NCBI RefSeq assembly: GCF_963678635.1
Contig: NC_087071.1
Coordinates: 2,284,537 to 2,348,536 of the forward strand
Reading direction: 5' to 3'
DNA: 64,000 nucleotides
From: Symsagittifera roscoffensis
Lineage: Eukaryota; Xenacoelomorpha; Acoela; Convolutidae
Positions 23,261 to 35,940 of the stretch are shown piece after piece; position 1 is the first letter of the stretch; the number at the start of each line of letters is the position of its first letter. The translations under genes and the position numbers were made by a program. Under the pieces are notes generated by a model. The model was given only the letters and a program-made list of their open reading frames with translations. It searched no databases and was not told the DNA's origin.

Positions 23261-24364
23261 TTAGATAATTGAAATCTGATTGGCTGGTTTTTATTTTCGT
23301 CCATTTGGTTCTTTGTGCATGAGAATAGCCCAAATCCATTCAGCACCAATGTTGTGCGCGTAAATATTAGTTTTTCCGCTATTTTTTGAAGTTGATAGTT
23401 TTGTGACACAGCGTGACATAATTGTTTGAAGTTGGGAATCTTGACCCAAGACTGAGCGTCTTTTTGAATCTGTCAATCAATCAAGAATCAGTTTAATACT
23501 TTGGTCAGATCAACCGTACAATCTCTCCCCCCCATTTTGATTTAACGGGGAAGGAAATATGGATTTTTCAGGAAATCACTTGAATATACCTTGATTTTAG
23601 AAAAAGTAACAACATATTTCGAGAAAATTTTAGATAACTGAAATCTGATCGGCTGGTTTTTATTTTCGTCCATTTGGTTCTTTGTGCATGAGAACAGCCC
23701 AAATCCATTCAGCACCAATGTTGTGCGCGTAAATATTCCTTTTTCCGCTATTTTTTGAAGTTGATAGTTTTGTGACACAGGATGACATAATTGTTTGAAT
23801 TTGGGAATCTTGATCCAAGACTGAGCGTCTTTTTGAATCTGTCAATCAATCAAGAATCAGTTTCTTACTTTGGTTAGTTCAACCCTACAATCTCTCCCCC
23901 CATTTTGATTTAAGGGGGAAGAAAATATGGATTTTTCAGAAATCACTTGAATATACCTTGATTTTAGAAAAAGTAACAACATATTTCGAGAAAATTCTAG
24001 TTAACTGAAGTCTGATCGGCTGATTTTTATTTTTGTCCATTTGGTTCTTTGCGTATGAGAATGGACCAAATCCATTCAGCACCAATGTTGTGCGCGTAAT
24101 TATTCGCATTTTCCGCTAATTTTTGAAATTGATAGTTTTGTGACAAAGCCTGACATAATTGTTTGAAGTTGGGAATCTTGACCCAAGACTGAGCGTCTTT
24201 TTGAATATGTCAATCGATCAAGAATCACTTTATTACTATGATCAGATCAACCGTACTATTTCTCTCCCCCATTTTGATTTAAGGGGAAGAAATTATGGAT
24301 CTTTCAGGAAATCACTTGAATATATTTTGATTTTAGAAAAAGTAATAACATATTTCGAAAAAAT
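23261..24364 (-). repeat. Tandem triplication, period about 368 bp
   Basis: Copies begin at about 23261, 23630 and 23997. Each carries TCTGAT(T/C)GGCTG, CCATTTGGTTCTTTG, CAGCACCAATGTTGTGCGCG, GACTGAGCGTCTTTTTGAAT and a terminal GATCAACCGTACAATCTCTC followed by a C run. A minus-strand frame of about 61 codons is shared by copies 1 and 2, as expected for recent duplicates, and is not called as a gene. The C-rich end is the inverse of the G-rich block at 20160-20198. Confidence 0.75.
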
Positions 24365-24990
24365 TGATTAAAATACGCTAGCTTAGCTTGTTAACAGCAT
24401 TCAAATGTGATGTCACATATAAACTGTGGCAACCGTTATTATGTGCGCGTTTGTTCGAAATGCATAAAATTATACAGAATTAAGTTTCAAATTTAATACG
24501 TAACTAGGGGGGAAATTCTACGGTTGGTCACTTAGGGGGAGTGATTGTATGGTTGATCCGTAAAAATTGCAAACTGATACATAAAAGGGAGGGAAGTTCA
24601 GATATAGCCATGCCTTGCTTCTCAGGCTCAGGGAAAATACAGGATTTCATCGGTGGTTTTTTTTCATTACGAAGCCAAACTGTGCATTTTGTGAATTGTA
24701 AGCGGATTCCGCAACAATGACACTCCCTTAGATCTTCTTCTGTTTTTTCATTTACCTTGATCGTTGCCACAAAATTTCAACATGTTTAAAGACTTGTCTC
24801 TGGAATCCACGAACCTACAGACACAAGAATATGCGCCTATACAATGCAGTTTTGCCTCGTAATGATTAGCCAATACAGTTATTATCAATACTCATGCTTT
24901 AGCTTATCGAGTTATGTTGTATCAATTTCAAGTTTCAAAGGTAGACATGTTTGTTGTTGCAATTAAATTATTCGAAATACTTTGTTTTTG
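24365..24990 (+). repeat. Unoccupied copy of the split older repeat
   Basis: Parallels 18930-21560 without the two inserted elements: GTGCGCGTTTGTTCGAAATGC near 24448-24462 is uninterrupted, and GTTATTATCAATACTC near 24879 lacks the hAT-like element. It has its own extra stretch near 24650-24860. It is the key control that defines both insertions. Confidence 0.75.
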
Positions 24991-25444
24991 AAATTGAAAG
25001 TCTGTTCGCTTCGTTCATTATACTGAAACGTTTAAATACTGAAACCAAAAGAGCCATGAGTACAATTGAAAGCTTCAGTCAGAGTGATAAAGGCATGCTG
25101 GGTAAACAAGACTCCTGGTATCAGGGCGCAGCTCTGAATGGTTTGATTTTCTTTTAATTAGTCTCGAGCTAGTTTCGAAACAGGCTTCAAATTAAACTCA
25201 TTTTAGGAATTCTGACAAAATGTTTGTCTTGAAGTCTCTTGTGTTTTGATTCGGCTTGAAGTCTCATCAGCTTGATGTCCGGCAATCACTCCATGTTCCG
25301 AAATATAAACTTTACAAGCAACTAGAATATAGTACCATGTAACTTTTATAATATAAATTTTACATGTTTACTTTCAAAATTATAGGCAAGTTTATTTTAT
25401 AATAAGAGTTCTTCATAACAATACACCACTTAAGAATATTATCA
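24991..25444. repeat. Partial old copy of the array sequence
   Basis: About 25165-25290 (GAAACAGGCTTCAAATTAAACTC, TTGTCTTGAAGTCTC, CTTGATGTCCGG) matches 25610-25730 in unit 1 of the following array. The remainder is featureless. Confidence 0.55.
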
Positions 25445-28416
25445 GATAATTAGATAGGCTGGAGTTTGAAAAGCATAAATGATATACATGAAAAGCCCCC
25501 TCAACCATGTTTTAATTTTCAATATTCCTTGCATCAATTAGATGCTCAAATTTTATGAAAAATCCAGTAACTGGTAAAAAAATCGTTCAGGAAAATTAGA
25601 AAATTTGCGAAACAGGTTTGAAATTAAATTCATTTTAGGAATTCTGACAAAATGTTTGTCTTGAAGTCTCTAGTTTTACGATTCGTTTTGAAGTCCCATG
25701 GGCTTGATATCCGGCTCCCAGTTTAAGCATACTCGCTTCGAGATCACAAGTTTTCTGGATCGCTGTCCAGTGGCAGTCATTTTTTCTGAATAAAACATAT
25801 GCAGACAAAATTGGTCCATCCCTATCAATTATATTCTTCGAAAGTCGGAACAAAAAGACAACATGATGTTTATGTGAACAAATAAAATGATTTTCATATT
25901 GATTTATTCAACTCAACGAGTTTTAAAAAATAGGCTTGATACTATTTCCCTATATAGATGATCTGATGGCAAAAACAGTTTTGAAAAGTGGGTAATTTAA
26001 AAAATTTCTGGAATGTGGAAAAATGTAAGAAAGGGACAGGCTTGATAGCTTTTCATAGATCCGCTGCGAATCTCAGAAACCGAAATTAGCAAAACGAATA
26101 GAATTTTCAGAATTCTTCTTCAAAGTTTGTTTTTATTAGATGAAAAGAGTGAAAAACATTAATCTAAAATTTTAAACAATATCTATCTTACTTTTTTCTT
26201 TTTATCTTTAGCACTGAATTTGTTTTCCTTGATGGATTTTTAATCGACTTTTTCGAGTGTTCCGACCATTTCTTGAAGGGAGAAAAAATTATAGAGCAGC
26301 GATTTGTTCGGTTTGCCCCGAAATTCAGCTGTCTCAAAGAAAGCCCGTATGCTACCAAGATTGGCTATATACCAACGCTTTTCTGTGAAAACATGGATTT
26401 GAAATTATCTACAAGTTTGACGCAACATCTAAAAAATCTGTTTGACGTTTTGAGGTTTGATACTCAGTTAAACAAAACGTGATTAGAGTTTGATATCAAA
26501 AACTCACTCTGACAAATGTTATGTAGAAAACATTAAAAACTATTTCTAACACCTTTGAGACAGCATTACAACTCGTTCTTTTGTTTTTTTCTAGCTAAAT
26601 CATCAAAATTCTTTTCAATCGTCTATAATCAATTTTAATAGATTACGATGAGTTATCTTGGATTTTATTTCATTTTGCTTGAATAAGTTCTGAAAAGTTC
26701 AAATAAAGTGAAGAATATTCAACTCTTAACAGTTGCTTATGGCTTAAAACACGTTTCAGAGAAAACGAGATTGCATTGAAACTATATGACAAGCATTTTT
26801 CCCTCTATGAAAATTGCATGAACTTTATTGTCAGTCAACCCTGGTAGATAAGGCACGGTGATCCCATTAGAGAATTGTGTGTAGATTTGTCAGAAAAACC
26901 AGTCAAAAACGGTTGTAGTCTTCGTCATCTATGCCGGATAGGTCTTGAAGGAAGCGGCAGTTTGTTTCGAGCAAATGTATTTACCATCATTTAATAACTT
27001 TCATTCAATATAGAGAATACTTTTGAATAGGCCGTGTTAGTTATTTTTGCGACCTTCAACAATTGGGGTGAACTTCGATTTCGTTTCTGTTAGTTTTTAT
27101 GCTTTTCTGGCAGAATCAGATTAAACAATTATCAAAACGGATGTTTTATCATATCAAAACGGTGATTCGTGATTCGATTTTTAAAGCGTCAAAAAACGCC
27201 AGTTTGAAAAGTTAGCTTTTTCGCCTATTTAGCGGGTGAGCGAGTATTGCGGGTGCGCGGCTTATCTTATTTTATTCAAGAGCTGCAAGTTTTGTTCAAG
27301 TCCTGCAAACTTTGTTGTAGTGCGTTAAAAAAGCTCTGCAACATTTTTCAGCTCCTTTCAAAATTTTGAGGATTTGACAATATTTTGGTAAAATGTAAAA
27401 AGCAAAGCAATTATATGGATGCGGTTAATGATTAGGGCGGCGTCCCTCATGCTTTCAAGACCGAATGCTTGAAATTAATTTTAGCTTACTTTCAGCCAAT
27501 CAATCGCGAAAATCTCAAAGTCAGAAAATAAATCCCGGCCATTAGTGTCAATATTGACCGATTAGATTATAAGCAGATGAGTTTCAAGACTGAAAAACGC
27601 TTATAATTTTGAACTCATTAATCTTGATGATTATTTGAGTAGTAATGCGGTTGTAACCCGCAATTTATAATATTTTTGATTATTTTCCACTGATTTAATA
27701 CATCTTCTGTTAATAATGACGTCGATATTGTGAGAAAGGCATTTAGCCAACAGAAACGCTTAGCGATTTTGATTGGTTGAAATTTTCCCCAATGATTAGT
27801 CTTCATGAAGCTGAAAATTGCAGTTTTCGCAACTGTCAGCTACTCTAAGATGCAATTTTCAGCTACTCAGACTAAGCAATAATCTTCTGACTAACCAATA
27901 AGATTTGTTCGTTTCATTTTTTTTATTGGTTTAACCGAACTTGTCACGGTAGTACTACAATTTTTGACACATGTTTGCTTGAGCTGAAATTTGGATTTTC
28001 AAAGAAACAATTTTTAAAATAGTGTTTCCAAATTTGCTTAAATTGGCATTTGAAATTATCATATAATTTGAATCAAGTTCATCCAATCTTCTATGAATGA
28101 ATTTACTGCCGCTTCTTTGAAATCCATATTTTGAAAAAAATGGTTTTCAAAATATCTACAAATGTGACGCAACTTCAAGAAAAATCTGTTTGACGTTTTG
28201 GGGTTTCAGACTCAGTTAAACAAAACGTGATTAGAGTTGGTTATGAAAAACTCGCTCTAGCAAATGTTGTGTAGAAAACATTAAATAATATTTCGAACAC
28301 TTTTGAGTCATCATTACATCTCGTTCTTTGGTTTTTTTTTAGCTAAGTCAACATTTACCTTGAAAAGTTTGAAAAAATATTTGACTCTAAATCAAGCTTA
28401 AAATTCCAAAAAGTTA
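25445..28416. repeat. Array unit 1 (about 2.97 kb)
   Basis: First of four head-to-tail units, anchored at GATAATTAGATAGG. It holds an extra 30-base block near 25478 not found in later units, the exon-like open frame at 26212-26482, a fragment of the CCCGGGTTGAC element family at 26778-26843 ending in GTCAGTCAACCCTGG, and a second diverged form of its own middle part near 28150-28400. A minus-strand frame at 25635-25853 changes between units because a T run near 25780 varies in length (6, 7, 7 and 8). Confidence 0.9.
26212..26482 (+). CDS. Candidate terminal exon in the array unit (unrecognised protein)
   Basis: Directly after a strong acceptor (CTTTTTTCTTTTTATCTTTAG, AG at 26210-26211) an open frame of 90 codons starting ACT GAA TTT runs to TGA at 26480. 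It reads TEFVFLDGFL...FECSDHFLKG...RFVRFAPKFSC and ends near LFDVLRF. Matching intervals in the other units are 29155-29425, 32097-32367 and 35070-35340; all are exactly 271 bp with no stop. Most differences among copies change amino acids, so there is no sign of strong constraint. The copy at about 38745-39005 is broken. No upstream exon could be identified; GGAATGTGGAAAAAT followed by GTAAGA near 26025 is one possible donor. It may be an exon, a transposon gene piece or chance. Confidence 0.25.
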
Positions 28417-31358
28417 GATAATTAGATAGGCCGGAGTTTGAAAAGCATGTTTTATTTTTCAATATTCCTTGCATCAATTAGATGCTCAAATTTTATGAAA
28501 AATCCAGTAACTGGTAAAAAAATCGTTCAGGAAAATTAGAAAATTTGCGAAACAGGTTTGAAATTAAATTCATTTTAGGAATTCTGACAAAATGTTTGTC
28601 TTGAAGTCTCTAGTTTTACGATTCGTTTTGAAGTCCCATGGGCTTGATATCCGGCTCCCAGTTTAAGCATACTCGCTTCGAGATCACAAGTTTTCTGGAT
28701 CGCTGTCCAGTGGCAGTCATTTTTTTCTGAATAAAACATACGCAGACAAAACTGTTCCATCCTATCATATATATTCTTCGAAAGTCGGAACAAAAAGACA
28801 ACATGATGTTTATGTGAACAAATAAAATGATTTTCATATTGTCTCTTTGATTTATTCAACGAGTTTTAAAAAATAGGCTTGATGCTATTTCCCTATATAG
28901 ATGATCTGATGGCAAAAACTGTTTTGAAAAGTGGGTAATTTAAAAACTTTCTGGAATGTGGAAAAATGTAAGAAAGGGACAGGCTTGATAGGTTTTCATA
29001 GATCCGCTGCGAATCTCAGAAACCGAAATTAGCAAAATGAATAGAATTTTCAGAATTCTTCTTCAAAGTTTGTTTTTATTAGATGAAAAGAGTGAAAAAC
29101 ATTAATCTAAAATTTTAAACAATATCTATCTTACTTTTTTCTTTTTATCTTTAGCACTGAATTTGTTTTCCTTGATGGATTTTTAATCGACTTTTTCGAG
29201 TGTTCCGACCATTTCCTGAAGGGAGAAAGAATTATAGAGCAGCGATTTGTTCGGTTTGCCCCGAAATTCAGCTGTCTCAAAGAAAGCCCGTATGCTACCA
29301 AGATTGGCTATATACCAACGCTTTTCTGTGAAAACATGGATTTGAAATTATCTACAAGTTTGACGCAACATCTAAAAAATCAGTTTGACGTTTTGAGGTT
29401 TGATACTCAGTTAAACAAAACGTGATTAGAGTTTGATATCAAAAACTCACTCTGACAAATGTTATGTAGAAAACATTAAAAACTATTTCTAACACCTTTG
29501 AGACAGCATTACAACTCGTTCTTTTGTTTTTTTCTAGCTAAATCATCAAAATTCTTTTCAATCGTCTATAATCAATTATAATAGATTACGATGAGTTATC
29601 TTGGATTTTATTTCATTTTGCTTGAATAAGTTCTGAAAAGTTCAAATAAAGTGAAGATTATTCAACTCTTAACAGTTGCTTATGGCTTAAAACACGTTTC
29701 AGAGAAAACGAGATTGCATTGAAACTATATGACAAGCATTTTTCCCTCTATGAAAATTGCATGAACTTTATTGTCAGTCAACCCTGGTAGATAAGGCACG
29801 GTGATCCCATTAGAGAATTGTGTGTAGATTTGTCAGAAAAACCAGTCAAAAACGGTTGTAGTCTTCGTCATCTATGCCGGATACGTCTTGAAGGAAGCGG
29901 CAGTTTGTTTCGAGCAAATGTATTTACCATCATTTAATAACTTTCATTCAATATAGAGAATACTTTTGAATAGGCCGTGTTAGTTATTTTTGCGACCTTC
30001 AACAATTGGGGTGAACTTCGATTTCGTTTCTGTTAGTTTTTATGCTTTTCTGGCAGAATCAGATTAAACAATTATCAAAACGGATGTTTTATGATATCAA
30101 AACGGTGATTCGTGATTCGATTTTTAAAGCGTCAAAAAACGCCAGTTTGAAAAGTTAGCTTTTTCGCCTATTTAGCGGGTGAGCGAGTATTGCGGGTGCG
30201 CGGCTTATCTTATTTTATTCAAGAGCTGCAAGTTTTGTTCAAGTCCTGCAAACTTTGTTGTAGTGCGTTAAAAAAGCTCTGCAACATTTTTCAGCTCCTT
30301 TCAAAATTTTGAGGATTTGACAATATTTTGGTAAAATGTAATAAGCAAAGCAATTATATGGATGCGGCTAATGATTAGGGCGGCGTCCCTCATGCTTTCA
30401 AGACCGAATGCTTGAAATTAATTTTAGCTTACTTTCAGCCAATCAATCGCGAAAATCTCAAAGTCAGAAAATAAATCCCGGCCATTAGTGTCAATATTGA
30501 CCGATTAGATTATAAGCAGATGAGTTTCAAGACTGAAAAACGCTTATAATTTTGAACTCATTAATCTTGATGATTATCTGAGTAGTAATGCGGTTGTAAC
30601 CCGCAATTTATAATATTTTTGATTATTTTCCACTGATTTAATACATCTTCTGTTAATAATGACGTCGATATTGTGAGAAAGGCATTTAGCCAACAGAAAC
30701 GCTTAGCGATTTTGATTGGTTGAAATTTTCCCCAATGATTAGTCTTCATGAAGCTGAAAATTGCAGTTTTCGCAACTGTCAGCTACTCTAAGATGCAATT
30801 TTCAGCTACTCAGACTAAGCAAAAATCTTCTGACTAACCAATAAGATTTGTTCGTTTCATTTTTTTTATTGGTTTAACCGAACTTGTCACGGTAGTACTA
30901 CAATTTTTGACACATGTTTGCTTGAGCTGAAATTTGGATTTTCAAAGAAACAGTTTTTAAAATAGTGTTTCCAAATTTGCTTAAATTGGCATTTGAAATT
31001 ATCATATAATTTGAATCAAGTTCATCCAATCTTCAATGAATGAATTTACTGCCGCTTCTTTGAAATCCATATTTTGAAAAAAATGGTTTTCAAAATATCT
31101 ACAAATGTGACGCAACTTCAAGAAAAATCTGTTTGACGTTTTGGGGTTTCAGACTCAGTTAAACAAAACGTGATTAGAGTTGGTTATGAAAAACTCGCTC
31201 TAGCAAATGTTGTGTAGAAAACATTAAATAATATTTCGAACACTTTTGAGTCATCATTACATCTCGTTCTTTGGTTTTTTTTAGCTAAGTCAACATTTAC
31301 CTTGAAAAGTTTGAAAAAATATTTGACTCTAAATCAAGCTTAAAATTCCAAAAAGTTA
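28417..31358. repeat. Array unit 2 (about 2.94 kb)
   Basis: Nearly identical to units 1 and 3. Its exon-like frame (29155-29425) has a Leu-to-Gln change near 29382. The element fragment is at about 29720-29785. A minus-strand frame of 94 codons (28575-28859) is shared exactly with unit 3. Confidence 0.9.
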
Positions 31359-34329
31359 GATAATTAGATAGGCCGGAGTTTGAAAAGCATGTTTTATTTT
31401 TCAATATTCCTTGCATCAATTAGATGCTCAAATTTTATGAAAAATCCAGTAACTGGTAAAAAAATCGTTCAGGAAAATTAGAAAATTTGCGAAACAGGTT
31501 TGAAATTAAATTCATTTTAGGAATTCTGACAAAATGTTTGTCTTGAAGTCTCTAGTTTTACGATTCGTTTTGAAGTCCCATGGGCTTGATATCCGGCTCC
31601 CAGTTTAAGCATACTCGCTTCGAGATCACAAGTTTTCTGGATCGCTGTCCAGTGGCAGTCATTTTTTTCTGAATAAAACATACGCAGACAAAACTGTTCC
31701 ATCCTATCATATATATTCTTCGAAAGTCGGAACAAAAAGACAACATGATGTTTATGTGAACAAATAAAATGATTTTCATATTGTCTCTTTGATTTATTCA
31801 ACGAGTTTTAAAAAATAGGCTTGATGCTATTTCCCTATATAGATGTTCTGATGGCAAAAACAGTTTTGAAAAGTGGGTAATTTAAAAACTTTCTGGAATG
31901 TGGAAAAATGTAAGAAAGGGACAGGCTTGATAGGTTTTCATAGATCCGCTGCGAATCTCAGAAACCGAAATTAGCAAAATGAATAGAATTTTCAGAATTC
32001 TTCTTCAAAGTTTGTTTTTATTAGATGAAAAGAGTGAAAAACATTAATCTAAAATTTTAAACAATATCTATCTTACTTTTTTCTTTTTATCTTTAGCACT
32101 GAATTTGTTTTCCTTGATGGATTTTTAATCGAATTTTTCGAGTGTTCCGACCATTTCCTGAAGGGAGAAAGAATTATAGAGCAGCGATTTGTTCGGTTTG
32201 CCCCGAAATTCAGCTGTCTCAAAGAAAGCCCGTATGCTACCAAGATTGGCTATATACCAACGCTTTTCTGTGAAAACATGGATTTGAAATTATCTACAAG
32301 TTTGACGCAACATCTAAAAAATCTGTTTTACGTTTTGAGGTTTGATACTCAGTTAAACAAAACGTGATTAGAGTTTGATATCAAAAACTCACTCTGACAA
32401 ATGTTATGTAGAAAACATTAAATACTATTTCTAACACATTTGAGACAGCATTACAACTCGTTCTTTTGTTTTTTTCTGGCTAAATCATCAAAATTCTTTT
32501 CAATCGTCTATAATCAATTATAATAGATTACGATGAGTTATCTTGGATTTTATTTCATTTTGCTTGAATAAGTTCTGAAAAGTTCAAATAAAGTGAAGAA
32601 TATTCAACTCTTAACAGTTGTTTATGGCTTAAAACACGTTTCAGAGAAAACGAGATTGCATTGAAACTATATGACAAGCATTTTTCCCTTTATGAAAATT
32701 GCATGAACTTTATTGTCAGTCAACCCTGGTAGATAAGGCACGGTGATCCCATTAGAGAATTGTGTGTAGATTCGTCAGAAAAACCAGTCAAAAACGGTTG
32801 TAGTCTTCGTCATCTATGCCGGATACGTCTTGAAGGAAGCGGCAGTTTGTTTCGAGCAATTGTATTTACCATCATTTAATAACTTTCATTCAATATAGAG
32901 AATACTTTTGAATAGGCCGTGTTAGTTATTTTTGCGACCTTCAACAATTGGGGTGAACTTCGATTTCGTTTCTGTTAGTTTTTATGCTTTTCTGGCAGAA
33001 TCAGATTAAACAATTATCAAAACGGATGTTTTATCATATCAAAACGGTGATTCGTGATTCGATTTTTAAAGCGTCAAAAAACGCCAGTTTGAAAAGTTAG
33101 CTTTTTCGCCTATTTAGCGGGTGAGCGAATATTGCGGGTGCGCGGCTTATCTTATTTTATTCAAGAGCTGCAAGTTTTGTTCAAGTCCTGCAAACTTTGT
33201 TGTAGTGCGTTAAAAAAGCTCTGCAACATTTTTCAGCTCCTTTCAAAATTTTGAGGCTTTGACAATATTTTGCTAAAATGTAAAAAGCAAAGCAATTATA
33301 TGGATTCGGCTAATGATTAGGGCGGCGTCCCTCATGCTTTCAAGACCGAATGCTTGAAATTAATTTTAGCTTACTTTCAGCCAATCAGAGTTGAGTATTC
33401 AAAATCTAAAAATAAATCGCGAAAATCTCAAAGTCAGAAAATAAATCCCGGCCATTAGTGTCAATATTGACCGATTAGATAATAAGCAGATGAGTTTCAA
33501 GACTGAAAAACGCTTATAATTTTGAACTCATTAATCTTGATGATTATCTGAGTAGTAATGCGGTTGTAACCCGCAATTTATAATATTTTTGATTATTTTC
33601 CACTGATTTAATACGTCTTCTGTTAATAATGACGTCAATATTGTGAGAAAGGCATTTAGCCAACAGAAACGCTTAGCGATTTTGATTGGTTGAAATTTTC
33701 CCCAATGATTAGTCTTCATGTAGCTGAAAATTGCAGTTTTCGCAACTGTCAGCTACTCTAAGATGCAATTTTCAGCTACTCAGACTAAGCAATAATCTTC
33801 TGACTAACCAATAAGATTTGTTCGTTTCATTTTTTTTGTTGGTTTAACCGAACTTGTCACGGTAGTACTACAATTTTTGACACATGTTTGCTTGAGCTGA
33901 AATTTGGATTTTCAAAGAAACAGTTTTAAAAATAGTGTTTCCAAATTTGCTTAAATTGGCATTTGAAATTATCATATAATTTGAATCAAGTTCATCCGAT
34001 CTTCTATGAATGAATTTACTGCCGCTTCTTTGAAATCCATATTTTGAAAAAAATGGTTTTCAAAATATCTACAAATGTGACGCAACTTCAAGAAAAATCT
34101 GTTTGACGTTTTGGGGTTTCAGACTCAGTTTAACAAAACGTGATTAGAGTTGGTTATGAAAAACTCGCTCTAGCAAATGTTGTGTAGAAAACATTAAATA
34201 ATATTTCGAACACTTTTGAGTCATCATTACATCTCGTTCTTTGGTTTTTTTCTAGCTAAGTCAACATTTACCTTGAAAAGTTTGAAAAAATATTTGACTC
34301 TAAATCAAGCTTAAAATTCCAAAAAGTTA
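31359..34329. repeat. Array unit 3 (about 2.97 kb)
   Basis: Keeps about 28-30 bases near 33386-33416 (CCAATCAGAGTTGAGTATTC...) that units 1 and 2 lack. Its exon-like frame (32097-32367) carries Asp-to-Glu and Asp-to-Tyr changes. The element fragment is near 32662-32727. Confidence 0.9.
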
Positions 34330-35585
34330 GATAATTAGATAGGCCGGAGTTTGAAAAGCATGTTTTATTTTTCAATATTCCTTGCATCAATTAGATGCTC
34401 AAATTTTATGAAAAATCCAGTAACTGGTAAAAAAATTGTTCAGGAAAATTAGAAAATTTGCGAAACAGGTTTGAAATTAAATTCATTTTAGGAATTCTGA
34501 CAAAATGTTTGTCTTGAAGTCTCTAGTTTTACGATTCGTTTTGAAGTCCCATGGGCTTGATATCCGGCTCCCAGTTTAAGCATACTCGCTTCGAGATCAC
34601 AAGTTTTCTGGATCGCTGTCCAGTGGCAGTCATTTTTTTTCTGAATAAAACATACGCAGACAAAATTGGTCCATCCCTATCATATATATTCTTCGAAAGT
34701 CGGAACAAAAAGACAACATGATGTTTATGTGAACAAATAAAATGATTTTCATATTGTCTCTTTGATTTATTCAACGAGTTTTAAAAAATAGACTTGATAC
34801 TATTTCCTTATATAGATGATCTGATGGCAAAAACAGTTTTGAAAAGTGGGTAATTTAAAAACTTTTTGGAATGTGGAAAAATGTAAGAAAGGGACAGGCT
34901 TGATAGCTTTTCATAGATCTGCTGCAAATCTCAGAAACCGAAATTAGCAAAATGAATAGAATTTTCAGAATTCTTCTTCAAAATTTGTTTTTATTAGATG
35001 ACAAGAGTGAAAAACATCAATCTAAAATTTTAAACAAAATCTATCTTACTTTTTTCTTTTTATATTTAGCACTGAATTTGTTTTCCTTGATGGATTTTTA
35101 ATCGACTTTTTCGAGTGTTCCGACCATTTCCTGAAGGGAGAAAGAATTTTAGAGCAGCGATTTGTTCGGTTTGCCCCGAAATTCAGCTGTCTCAAAGAAA
35201 GCCCGTATGCTACCAAGATTGGCTATATACCAACGCTTTTCTGTGAAAACATGGATTTGAAATTATCTACAAGTTTGACGCAACATCTAAAAAATCTGTT
35301 TGACGTTTTGAGGTTTGATACTCAGTTAAACAAAACGTGATTAGAGTTTGATATCAAAAACTCACTCTGACAAATGTTATGTAGAAAACATTAAATAATA
35401 TTTCTAACACTTTTGAGATAGCATTACATCTCGTTCATTTGTTTTTTTTCTAGCTAAGTCAGCATTTACCTTAAGAAGTATTTGAACAATTATATGACTG
35501 TAAATTAAGAATGAAATTCCAAAAAGATTATCTTTTTTTTCTATACAAAATTGTAGTCTGGGTAGTGTGGACTATATGACACCGA
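34330..35585. repeat. Array unit 4 (partial)
   Basis: Follows the other units through the exon-like frame (35070-35340), then from about 35455 switches to a tail (GTCAGCATTTACCTTAAGAAG ... GACTATATGACACCGAG) also seen at the end of the decayed copy at 39110-39240. This tail probably marks the original end of the unit. Confidence 0.85.
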
Positions 35586-35639
35586 GAAAAAGTATTTGAC
35601 TCTAAATTAAGTTTAAAATCCCAAAAAATTATTTATTTT

Positions 35640-35940
35640 TTTTTCTGTATAGTTTTTGCGATGTTCGGCGGTTCGCAAAAAAGTTCGGCTGTTATTTAAA
35701 ATAGCGGTTCGCAAAATAGTGGTTTGAGTTTTGGCAGTCGTTTTGCGGAGTTCTACGCACCTAATTTTTGACACGTTGTATAACTCGCTTCGAGTTGGTC
35801 TTTCGTTGTCTCAATTTGTGAGAGAACATTTGCAGAGACAATTTTTAGACGCTTTTGCATTTGATCTAATTTGCTCAGAGGCAGATAATGGTTTGATAAA
35901 AGTTTTCAATTTCGTAAGCGCTCTTCCATCTTAAAAATCT
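35640..35940. repeat. Dispersed repeat, copy 1 (GCGATGTTCG family)
   Basis: GCGATGTTCGGCGGTTCGC, GGTTTGAGTTTT, TGTGAGAGAACATT and GGCAGATAATGGTTTGATA recur in order at 36852-37095. It contains a 67-codon open frame with no recognised product that is not kept in the second copy. Confidence 0.65.

Noticed and set aside
23291-23845. Minus-strand frames of 61 codons shared by the 368-bp units
   Set aside because: The units are near-identical duplicates, so frame conservation is expected without selection. There is no start context or family match.
28575-28859. Minus-strand 94-codon frame in the array units
   Set aside because: A T run within it has a different length in each of units 1, 2/3 and 4, which changes the frame, so it is not maintained.
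35640-35760. tRNA-like GGTTCG words
   Set aside because: No acceptor stem, anticodon arm or cloverleaf could be folded around them.
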